64,000 nucleotides of DNA, from assembly GCF_000966265.1 (NCBI RefSeq), contig NZ_LANF01000019.1:186001-250000 (forward strand). The letters run 5' to 3'. The translations under genes and the position numbers were made by a program. The stretch comes from Palaeococcus ferrophilus DSM 13482 (GTDB lineage Archaea; Methanobacteriota_B; Thermococci; Thermococcales; Thermococcaceae). This document shows positions 55,929-63,151 of the stretch, one piece after another; positions within the stretch are counted from its first letter, which is position 1, and every line of letters starts with the position of its first letter. The notes beneath the pieces are model-generated. The model was given only the letters and a program-made list of their open reading frames with translations. It ran no database searches and was not told the DNA's origin.

Positions 55929-56421
55929 GGAAATCACCAACACATGTTATCTATTAAAGTATAAAAATCTTTTGAACAAGAAGATGGTTACAAACTTAAT
56001 AATAGCTAATCAAAATAATATGGGCCATGCTACCGTCCGGGAGGTAGTTTATCGGTCTGGGGTCTGTTTAGCCGTTGGGAACCTTTGCGATGAGGGAATG
56101 TCTTCCTGATTGGGGGACAGTCCAGTACCGAACTCCGCTTTCAGGAGCCTGTTATATGCCCAAAACACGACACCCTTGCATGGAGGTAGAACGCCATCCC
56201 TCGGGGAGAGTGTAAAAACACCTCGTGTGCTTCGTATCTCTGTGCTTCTGGCATTTCAACGGTTCTTTACGTGTTTGGAACCTGCTGAAACCACGTGAAC
56301 CTGAACGGCCCTCAACTTTTCAAATCCAAGCGCGGCTTTTCACGTGAAACCATCTGGAACGTCCTCTTCCCGCCGGTTCCCTGAAATAGCAGAGGGAACA
56401 AGTAGAGTATGGTGATGCAAC
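55929..56421. other. gene-free region, possible decayed DNA
   Basis: About 490 nt without a convincing gene. The first 80 nt are AT-rich and hold the minus-strand promoter (TTTTTATACTTTAATAG). From about 56020 the composition changes and short frames are interrupted by stops in all phases, as if a former gene had decayed. I cannot name the origin. Confidence 0.4.
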
Positions 56422-56802
56422 ATGCAGAGTGGAAGGATTGTAAGCACTATGGAGATTATCGGCGGAGCTGATTGGGCGAACCCGGGCATAACGGCACAGA
56501 ACGGCTACATGGGGAACATGGAGAAAATGTTCCGGGCGGCAGAGAAGACCCCCACCGAGGATACCTACGCCATACTTGAGGGCATTGAGTTTGCATTGAA
56601 ATCCCTCAGGAACAGGATGAGTATCAAGGAGATGGCCCTCCCGGAGGTCGCAAACCTTATGCTGGAAATCGAAAACCTCATAGAAAGCGCCAGGGTGGCT
56701 TATGAGCTTGGATATTATGATTCCACAGAGGCTGTGGCGCTGGCGGCCCTGGAAGCCTACAGGGCTCTCGAGGAGGTTATCAAAGGGAAAAGGTCAAAAT
56801 GA
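56422..56802 (+). CDS. small helical-repeat hypothetical protein
   Basis: A 126-residue cytosolic protein, mostly helical after residue 30: DTYAILEGIEFALKSLRNRMSIKEMALPEVANLMLEIENLIESARVAYELGYYDSTEAVALAALEAYRALEEVI. The unit AYELGYYDSTEAVALAALEAY resembles units in the surface proteins at 30565 and 63152. The N-terminus (IIGGADWANPGITAQNGYMGNM) is Gly/Asn-rich and unassigned. GGTGATGC lies before the ATG. Function unknown. It converges with feoA, leaving 18 nt. Confidence 0.55.
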   Translation: MQSGRIVSTMEIIGGADWANPGITAQNGYMGNMEKMFRAAEKTPTEDTYAILEGIEFALKSLRNRMSIKEMALPEVANLMLEIENLIESARVAYELGYYDSTEAVALAALEAYRALEEVIKGKRSK

Positions 56803-56820
56803 AGCCGGCGTTAACCGGCC

Positions 56821-57075
56821 CTATGTTTCCTCCTCTCCTTTGGCGGCAGCAACGTATATTTTCCCTGCTACCTCTTCTCCAAGTGCAACCGTCGTGTTCC
56901 CCACCCGAATCACGTAGGAAGGGAACCTGTGCAACACTTCCACCCTTCTCCCCGGCATGATGCCCATTGATACCAGCTTCCTCAGAGTTCTAACGTCCTC
57001 CTGGGCGATGTGCACTATTCTAAGAATCCCCTCTCTTGCCTTACTCAGTGGTAGGGCTTCCCTTAACCTTTCCAT
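56821..57075 (-). CDS. feoA: FeoA-type ferrous iron transport protein
   Basis: An 84-residue SH3-like protein. LRKLVSMGIMPGRRVEVLHRFPSYVIRVGNTTVALGEEVAGKIYV is the FeoA core. The preceding 25 residues (REGILRIVHIAQEDVRT) complete the barrel. It modulates FeoB in the cytoplasm. It is the last gene of the feo operon, starting 35 nt inside the zinc-ribbon gene, an unusually long overlap for this window. Iron-dependent control would be expected, but I see no obvious MDR1/DtxR site. Confidence 0.85.
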   Translation of the reverse strand: MERLREALPLSKAREGILRIVHIAQEDVRTLRKLVSMGIMPGRRVEVLHRFPSYVIRVGNTTVALGEEVAGKIYVAAAKGEEET

Positions 57076-57241
57076 AAATCCACCTCCAGGTGTTTTTAAG
57101 CGAGTTCAGCGTTCTGGGCTCAGGGACCATCTCATAGCCGCAGTTGGGACATTTTACCAGCGAGCAGGAGCCTGCAAGGGGGCATCCCTTACATGCCTTT
57201 GATCCCTCGGTGAACTCAAACCCGCAGAGGGGACACTTCAC
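57041..57241 (-). CDS. small zinc-ribbon/Cys-rich protein between feoA and feoB
   Basis: A 66-residue protein with eight cysteines: CPLCGF, then CKGCPLAGSCSLVKCPNCGYEMVPEPRT. The outer pairs (CPLC and CPNC) form a zinc ribbon, while CKGCPLAGSC could hold iron or an Fe-S centre. It overlaps feoB by 4 nt and feoA by 35 nt, so it is a full member of the operon. Its place and Cys content suggest a role like bacterial FeoC, sensing iron or oxygen for FeoB; this is inference. Confidence 0.65.
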   Translation of the reverse strand: MKCPLCGFEFTEGSKACKGCPLAGSCSLVKCPNCGYEMVPEPRTLNSLKNTWRWIYGKVKGSPTTE

Positions 57242-59235
57242 AGGCTCACCCCCAGGGAAGTCAGGAGGAGGCTCAGTACAGCCCCCACCGTAAAGGCAAA
57301 GGTTATGTTAAAGGCAAACACCGACAGGGCAATCTTTGGTCCGCGCTCCTTCCACATGACCGAGAACTGGGCTATACACGGTACGAAGAGCGTAAGCACC
57401 ACCGCGGACACCACGAGGGGGATGCCGCTCAGCGCACCCGCCTGGGCCAGGTCGTAGAGTCCAGCTGCACCGTAGTCCCTCCTGAAGAACCCGAAGAGGA
57501 AGGCCACCGCACTCTCCCTCGGCAGGCCTATCCAAGTCACAGGATAGCTCACGAGGCCGACCACGAAGTCGAACACTCCGGTAATCCTCCCCGCCCATAT
57601 CAGGACGCTCGCTATTACGAAGATTGGAAAGACCTCCTTGAAGTACCACTCCATCCTGGCCCATGTTTTGATGACCACGTTCGAGAGCTTCGGCATCCTG
57701 AGGGGCGGTATTTCCATGAAGAACTGGGGCCTCTCACCGGGCATGAGCTTTGCAGCCAGCCATCCTATGAGGAGCAGAACCAGTACGTCAACCGCGAGCC
57801 AGATTGCCAGAGCTTTCGAGTTGCCCGCGAGGAGGGCGAGTATAACCCCGAGCTGGGCGGAGCACGGAATGGCCAGGGCGAGGAGGAAGGTCGCTATGAC
57901 GCGCTCCCTCTTCGTTTCAAGGGTTCTCGTAACGATTGTGGCCATTGTGTCGCACCCGAAGCCGAGGACTATCGGGATCACCGCCCTGCCGTTCAGCCCT
58001 ATCCTTTTGAAGACCCTGTCCACGAGCATCGCCAGCCTCGGCAGATAGCCGCTGTCTTCAAGGATGGAGAACGCCAGGAAGAACGTACCCACTATTGGGA
58101 GGATTATGGCCACGGCGTACCTTATCCCAAGTGTGATGATGCCGTACTCGTGTACGAAGAGGTCCTGGATCACGGGCCAGGGGATTATGCTCTCGAAGAG
58201 CCTGTTCATGTAGGGGTTTATGTGGCCCTCAAAGACCGTCCCCTCGATGAAGTCCACGAGGGTCTGCGCACCGAAGACGCCCACGAAGAGGTAGAACCCG
58301 TAGAGCACTCCCAATAGTATCGGTAGCCCCGTTATCGGGTTCATCGTCAGCCTGCTGAGCTTCTCACCTAAGGTCTCCTTTTTCTGCCCCTTTTTCTCCG
58401 TAACTTCCTCCGCTATGGCCGACGCGACCTCATAGTATTTTGACATTATCCTGTATGCCAGTGAATCGCCGTATCTCTGTGAGAGCCTCCGGGCGGCTTC
58501 TCTGGCAGCGTCATCCCTCGCAAACCTATCGGGGTCAATGAGGGCCAGCACCGCTTCGAGCCGTGTGTAGCCGTGGCCAGAGGCCAGGTTCTCCAACTCC
58601 CTCTCAATACCCTCCTCATGAAGCACCTTAACCTTTGGAGCCCTCTTTCTGTAGTTAACTATCACCTCCCTCAGCCTATCGAGATTCCTCCCTTCGATGG
58701 CCACCGTGTCAACCACGGGGATTCCGAGAACTTCCGCAAGCTTCCCAACATCTATGGAAACGCCGTATCTTTGAGCCTCGTCCATCAGGTTGAGAACGAG
58801 GGCAACGTTCTTACCGGCCTCAATAAGCTGGAGCGTCAGGGGTATCATCCTCTCGAGGTTCTTTGCATCCACAACGTGAACCACAACATCGGGATTGTCG
58901 TTGAGGATTATGTCCCTCGCGATTTCTTCCTCCTGGGTTATTGGGGAGATGAGGGAGTACATCCCGGGGGTATCTATGACCCCGAACTCCCTTCCACCTA
59001 TCGTGGCCTTCCCGGTTGATATGTCCACAGTTGTACCTGGATAGTTAGACACCGTAACGTACCTTCCGGTAAGGTGGTTGAAGATAACGCTCTTCCCGAC
59101 GTTTGGATTGCCGACCAGCGCTATCTTTGGCACATCCCCCAGATCCTCCATCACGCCACCGTGACATGAGCACGAGGCGTTCCTTGCTTCTCCTTTGGAA
59201 TCCCTTTCCCGGTGAAGTCGAAGTTCCAGCTTCAT
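57238..59235 (-). CDS. feoB: ferrous iron transporter FeoB
   Basis: A 665-residue GTP-gated Fe(II) uptake protein. The G domain has GNPNVGKS (G1, after residue 40), NYPGTTVDIS (G2), DTPGMYSL (G3) and NLMDEA (G4). The membrane part begins near residue 300 with the two Gate motifs (FGCDTMATIVTRTLETKRER and FVPCIAQFSVMWKERG). The first 35 residues carry CSCHGG, an extra Cys/His element before the G domain. The start MKLELRLHR is chosen since GGGGGG precedes it. It heads the feoB / zinc ribbon / feoA operon. Confidence 0.95.
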   Translation of the reverse strand: MKLELRLHRERDSKGEARNASCSCHGGVMEDLGDVPKIALVGNPNVGKSVIFNHLTGRYVTVSNYPGTTVDISTGKATIGGREFGVIDTPGMYSLISPITQEEEIARDIILNDNPDVVVHVVDAKNLERMIPLTLQLIEAGKNVALVLNLMDEAQRYGVSIDVGKLAEVLGIPVVDTVAIEGRNLDRLREVIVNYRKRAPKVKVLHEEGIERELENLASGHGYTRLEAVLALIDPDRFARDDAAREAARRLSQRYGDSLAYRIMSKYYEVASAIAEEVTEKKGQKKETLGEKLSRLTMNPITGLPILLGVLYGFYLFVGVFGAQTLVDFIEGTVFEGHINPYMNRLFESIIPWPVIQDLFVHEYGIITLGIRYAVAIILPIVGTFFLAFSILEDSGYLPRLAMLVDRVFKRIGLNGRAVIPIVLGFGCDTMATIVTRTLETKRERVIATFLLALAIPCSAQLGVILALLAGNSKALAIWLAVDVLVLLLIGWLAAKLMPGERPQFFMEIPPLRMPKLSNVVIKTWARMEWYFKEVFPIFVIASVLIWAGRITGVFDFVVGLVSYPVTWIGLPRESAVAFLFGFFRRDYGAAGLYDLAQAGALSGIPLVVSAVVLTLFVPCIAQFSVMWKERGPKIALSVFAFNITFAFTVGAVLSLLLTSLGVSL

Positions 59236-59339
59236 GTTTACCCCCCTTTGTTTTATCCTCCGATATTTATTCGGCATATCTAATTTTATAAGACCTTCCG
59301 AAACCCTAGGTTTGAAACTTTACGTGTGGATACGCGCCC

Positions 59340-59915
59340 TTACTCAGATACCCTTTTCCGCCCGGGCCTTCCAAAGTATCGGGGAGTTCTTTCTTTGTAT
59401 CTCCTGTACCCTTCTCCGAATATCCTCTCAAGATACGGTTCCTCGAGTCTAACAACATACGTATGAAACCCGAGGGCAAACACTGCGGTGAGCAGGAGGG
59501 CGAGGAACGACCGACCTGCAGTTGATATACCCAGGAAAACCAGGAGTAACCCTAGATTTTGAGGATTCCTGCTGTAGCGGTATATCCCCGTGGTTACGAG
59601 CTTAGATGTATCTACTCCCGACATTCGTTTGAATGAGCGGAACTCCAGCACGCCGAGAAGCATTATGATGAAGCCTGCAGCAACAAAGATGAACCCTCCG
59701 ATTAGGGCAACGGTTGTGTTGATGGGAACCTCCCAGAATCCCTTTAATGAGGCCCATGCTATCAGGACGAAATGGAGTATATACAATGCCCATACCGCAA
59801 CGACAACGTTAGTTGGCAAAGTTTCTCCCCTGTCATAGATTTTCCCAATTTTCAAGAGCATATAGATAACCACAATCCCCCAGATAGCAAAGAGAGCTGC
59901 ATAAGACCAGCTCAT
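59340..59915 (-). CDS. ICMT-like membrane methyltransferase
   Basis: A 191-residue protein with four to five membrane segments. The C-terminal signature is YRYSRNPQNLGLLLVFLGIS, followed by YVVRLEEPYLERIFGEGYRRYKERTPRYFG, the SAM-binding end of the isoprenylcysteine carboxyl methyltransferase/PEMT superfamily. All expected elements (R-x-P, E-E, Y-x-x-Y, P-R) are intact. Substrate unknown. The ATG overlaps the stop of the preceding paralogue by 4 nt. It is the last gene of a heavy-metal operon that begins with ArsR. Confidence 0.8.
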   Translation of the reverse strand: MSWSYAALFAIWGIVVIYMLLKIGKIYDRGETLPTNVVVAVWALYILHFVLIAWASLKGFWEVPINTTVALIGGFIFVAAGFIIMLLGVLEFRSFKRMSGVDTSKLVTTGIYRYSRNPQNLGLLLVFLGISTAGRSFLALLLTAVFALGFHTYVVRLEEPYLERIFGEGYRRYKERTPRYFGRPGRKRVSE

Positions 59916-60472
59916 CGTTTACCACCTCCATTACTCCAAAACGCCACAGGGTCTGCCTCCATATCTTTAGCATTCCCCTTCAAACATTCTTCCAGGCAGG
60001 ACTTTCCAAGCGTGAGGTTATACAGGCCAATTCTGACGATGAGTGCCACTGTGAGGAGGAGGGCGAGTAGTGAGCGCCCTATTACCGAAATCCCAGTTAG
60101 GGCTATAAACCACCCAGTGTATCTGGGGTTCCCGCTGTATTGGTAGATCCCCGCGGTGAGAACTTTAGAGGTATTCAGTTTATAGAGCCCTTTTGGGTTG
60201 TTGTATTTCATAACGTTGGTAGCTATCATGAGAAGCCCAGTAAAAGCCAGTATCGAGCCAACAATCATCGTGTAGGTACCATCAATAGGAATTGGCCATA
60301 TCCTCCATATTACGGCCCCGCCGATCAGAGCGAAGTGCACCGCATCGTTTAGTCCAATTAACGTAAAAACGCGGAAGGGGATGCTTGTTCCACTCTCACA
60401 GGCACGCTTTAGTTCAAACCATGAGTATACGGAGAGAAAAAAGGTAAAAAGTATCCCAAGCGCATAGAGCAT
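59912..60472 (-). CDS. ICMT-like paralogue with divergent C-terminus
   Basis: A 186-residue paralogue of the following gene with similar membrane layout and YQYSGNPRYTGWFIALTGISVIGRSLLALLLT. The C-terminal catalytic end has changed: instead of the EEPYLERIFGEGYRRY phrase it reads GKSCLEECLKGNAKDMEADPVAFWSNGGG. The paired acidic residues are shifted and the tyrosines are missing, so it may have lost methyltransferase activity or changed substrate. The new stretch has two cysteines (CLEEC). The frame is open, so this is divergence rather than a simple frameshift. It starts 4 nt after the P1B ATPase stop. Confidence 0.65.
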   Translation of the reverse strand: MLYALGILFTFFLSVYSWFELKRACESGTSIPFRVFTLIGLNDAVHFALIGGAVIWRIWPIPIDGTYTMIVGSILAFTGLLMIATNVMKYNNPKGLYKLNTSKVLTAGIYQYSGNPRYTGWFIALTGISVIGRSLLALLLTVALIVRIGLYNLTLGKSCLEECLKGNAKDMEADPVAFWSNGGGKR

Positions 60473-60476
60473 GCCC

Positions 60477-62558
60477 TCACCTCAGAATCCTCATCGCGTT
60501 GAAGACCGCTATCAGGGAGACGCCCACGTCTGCAAACACCGCCTCCCACATGGTCGCCTCGCCAAGGATTCCAAGGCTTACGAAGGTCAGCTTAACGGCG
60601 AGCGCAAGGATTATGTTCTGCCAGACTATCCTCTGCGTCCTTCTGGCGATCTTTATTCCCCTTGGCAGCTTCGAGGGTTTGTCGTCCATTATGACCACAT
60701 CGGCCGTCTCTATTGCCGCGTCGCTTCCAAGGGCGCCCATTGCCACGCCAACGTCTGCCCTGGCCAGGACGGGAGCATCGTTTATGCCGTCCCCGACGAA
60801 GACGACCTTCCCGTTGCCCTTCTCCTTCTCAAGCTCCTCTACGACCTTCACCTTGTCCTCGGGGAGGAGCTCCGCGTAGAAGCCGTCGAGACCTATCTCC
60901 TTCGCTATCTCCGCCGCGACTTCCCTGCTGTCGCCGGTGACCATGACTACTTTCTTCACTCCAAGGCGCTTGAGCTCCTTCACGGCTGTGGGTGAGTCCT
61001 CCTTTATTTCGTCCGAGATTATGATGTAGCCCGCGTACTTCCCGTTGATGACGACGTGAGCTACGGTTCCCTTTACGCGGCAGGTGTCGTGCTCGATGTT
61101 GAACCTATGGAGGAGCCTGTCGTTTCCGACCATCACTTCAATGCCGTCTATCTTTGCCCTCACGCCGTGGCCGGCTATCTCCTCATACTCCTTGATTTCG
61201 GCCTCGTTGATCTCCTTCCCGTAGGCGTCCCTGATGGCCTTCGCTATAGGGTGGTTGGAGTGGGCCTCGGCTAATGCCGCGAACCTTATTATCTCCTCCT
61301 CGGTGTAACCGTTCCGCGTTTCCACCTTCGTGACCTTGAAGACGCCCTTGGTTAGGGTTCCGGTCTTGTCGAAAGCCACTATCGTGGCTTCCTTGAGGGC
61401 ATCCAGATAGTTGGAGCCCTTGACAAGTATTCCCTCCTTTGCGGACCTCCCAATGCCGCCGAAGTAGCCGAGCGGGATCGAGAGGACGAGGGCACACGGG
61501 CACGAGATGACGAGTATCACAAGCGCCCTGTAAACCCAGGGAGTGAACGGGTCTCCAGTTAGGAGCGGCGGCACGAGGGCTATCAGGGCCGCTATCCCCA
61601 CCACAGCCGGCGTGTAGTAGTGGGCGAAGCGCGTTATGAACTTCTCCGTCTTTGCCTTCCTGGCGCTGGCGTTCTCGACGAGCTCAAGGATGCGCGAGAT
61701 GGTTGATTCGCTCAGCTCCTTGGTGACTCTCACCTTTAGGAGGCCGCTGAGGTTGACCATGCCGGAGAGGATCTCCTCCCCTTCTTTCACCGTCCTCGGC
61801 ACGCTCTCACCGGTTAAGGCAGATGTATCAACGCTCGAAGTCCCTTCGATAATGACACCGTCAACGGGGACCTTCTCGCCCGGCTTGACGAGGATTACGT
61901 CCCCCACCTTAAGCTCCTCCGGCTTGACCTGGACGACCTCGCCGTTCCTGAGCAGGTTGGCGTACTCCGCTTTGAGTGCGAGTAGAGCCTTAATTGAGCG
62001 TCTTGACTTCCCAACTGCAAGATCCTGGAAGAACTCGCCAACGACGTAGAACAGCATGACCGCTACTCCTTCCGGATATTCCCTGATTATGAAAGCACCT
62101 ACGGTCGCCACTGCTATCAGGAAGTTCTCGTCGAAGACGTTGCCGCGGATGGAGTTGACTACAGCACTCCTCAGTACTTTCCAGCCGGAGATGACGTAGC
62201 TCGCCAGGAATATTCCGAACACGAGGGCGTTGTCCATGTCGTAGTAGTAGCGCAGGACTATCCCTATGAAGAAGAGCAGCAGTGAGGTTCCTATCAGGTA
62301 CACCGTCTTCCCGTACTCCTCTTCCTCTCCGTGCTCGTGGCTGTGTCCGTGCCCGTGCTCGTCCGCCTCCAAAACTTCAACGTCCGGCTCGACCTTCTTG
62401 ATTATCTCCTTGGCCTTCCCGATGTCGCCTTCGATTATAGCTTCCTTTGTTGTGAAGTTCACAACAGCGAACTCAAAACCCTCTTTCTTTAAGGCCTCCT
62501 CTATCTCGTAGGCGCAGCTTGCGCAGTCGAGACCCTCCAGCTTGAGCTTCTTTGGCAT
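60477..62558 (-). CDS. P1B-type zinc/cadmium/lead-exporting ATPase (ZntA/CadA-like)
   Basis: A 693-residue heavy-metal pump. One N-terminal HMA domain with LDCASCAYEIEEAL is followed by a His-rich linker (HGHGHSHEHGEEEE). The membrane metal motif is CPC (ISCPCALVLSIPLGYFGG). TGES, the phosphorylated Asp in DKTGTLTKG and GDGINDAPVLARAD are present. The layout with CPC and a conserved late Asp (ADVGVSLIAV) fits the P1B-2 class for Zn/Cd/Pb rather than copper. It is adjacent to the ArsR stop (TGA then ATG) and controlled by the operator upstream. Confidence 0.92.
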   Translation of the reverse strand: MPKKLKLEGLDCASCAYEIEEALKKEGFEFAVVNFTTKEAIIEGDIGKAKEIIKKVEPDVEVLEADEHGHGHSHEHGEEEEYGKTVYLIGTSLLLFFIGIVLRYYYDMDNALVFGIFLASYVISGWKVLRSAVVNSIRGNVFDENFLIAVATVGAFIIREYPEGVAVMLFYVVGEFFQDLAVGKSRRSIKALLALKAEYANLLRNGEVVQVKPEELKVGDVILVKPGEKVPVDGVIIEGTSSVDTSALTGESVPRTVKEGEEILSGMVNLSGLLKVRVTKELSESTISRILELVENASARKAKTEKFITRFAHYYTPAVVGIAALIALVPPLLTGDPFTPWVYRALVILVISCPCALVLSIPLGYFGGIGRSAKEGILVKGSNYLDALKEATIVAFDKTGTLTKGVFKVTKVETRNGYTEEEIIRFAALAEAHSNHPIAKAIRDAYGKEINEAEIKEYEEIAGHGVRAKIDGIEVMVGNDRLLHRFNIEHDTCRVKGTVAHVVINGKYAGYIIISDEIKEDSPTAVKELKRLGVKKVVMVTGDSREVAAEIAKEIGLDGFYAELLPEDKVKVVEELEKEKGNGKVVFVGDGINDAPVLARADVGVAMGALGSDAAIETADVVIMDDKPSKLPRGIKIARRTQRIVWQNIILALAVKLTFVSLGILGEATMWEAVFADVGVSLIAVFNAMRILR

Positions 62559-62915
62559 TCACTTCACCTCCGAGAGATGCTCCATAGCCGTTCTCAGAAT
62601 GTCCTTGATGTGCTCATCATCGAGGCGGTAGAAGACGTTCTTGCCCTCCTTGCGGTAGGCGACTATCTTCCTGTCTTTGAGGATTCTAAGCTGGTGCGAA
62701 ATGGCGGATACCGAAAGCTTCGTTACCGCCGATAGGTCGCAGGTGCAGAGCTCGCCGGCCTCCATTAGTGCCAGCAGGATTTTGAGCCTCGTTGGGTTGC
62801 CGAGGGCGTCAAAAAAATCCGCCACCTCCAATACGGTCTCCTCCTCCGGGATTTTTGATTGGGCCTCAAGCACCTTGTCGAGGTGCTCCTCGTACACCCT
62901 ACATACCTCGGTCAT
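62559..62915 (-). CDS. ArsR/SmtB-family metal-sensing repressor (CadC-like)
   Basis: A 118-residue winged-helix repressor. FFDALGNPTRLKILLALMEAGELCTCDLSAVTKLSVSAISHQLRILKDRKIVAYRKEGKNVFYRLDDEHI is a complete ArsR domain. ELCTCDL gives the alpha3 cysteine pair of CadC/ArsR sensors and an N-terminal Cys (TEVCRVYEEH) can complete the site, as in CadC. The C-terminal DEHIKDILRTAMEH holds His residues as in alpha5-type sensors. It is the first gene of the metal operon, with GGTGATG before the ATG and a palindromic operator directly upstream, so it is probably autoregulated. Confidence 0.9.
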   Translation of the reverse strand: MTEVCRVYEEHLDKVLEAQSKIPEEETVLEVADFFDALGNPTRLKILLALMEAGELCTCDLSAVTKLSVSAISHQLRILKDRKIVAYRKEGKNVFYRLDDEHIKDILRTAMEHLSEVK

Positions 62916-62938
62916 TTTTCATCACCTTTACATTTGAG

Positions 62939-62961
62939 CATTTGTGCAAATGTTTATAAAC
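62939..62961 (-). promoter_or_regulatory. palindromic ArsR operator next to the TATA box
   Basis: CATTTG-TG-CAAATG (62939-62952) is a perfect 6-bp inverted repeat. On the minus strand it follows TTTATAAAC (62953-62961), the TATA box. The half site CATTTG occurs again 8 nt upstream on the plus strand (62931). This resembles SmtB/CadC-type operators. Confidence 0.7.
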
Positions 62962-63151
62962 CTTGCTATTGAGGGGATTGCATAGGCATGGAGTTCCCAG
63001 GTTGAGGAGAAAGCAACTCCACGATTCCCAAGAATAATCGGGTGTTAAAGGAGGATTAACCCTATGGGACCCGGAGAAACCCCTTGAAACCCTAAAATCC
63101 CGCCGTTTCCCTAAAATAAGTGACGAATTAAGGTAGGATTGGTGATGTGAT

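Noticed and set aside
56110-56298. 62-codon frame in the gene-free region
   Set aside because: No ribosome binding site or promoter, and flanked by stops in all frames; could be a decayed gene, but I cannot support coding.
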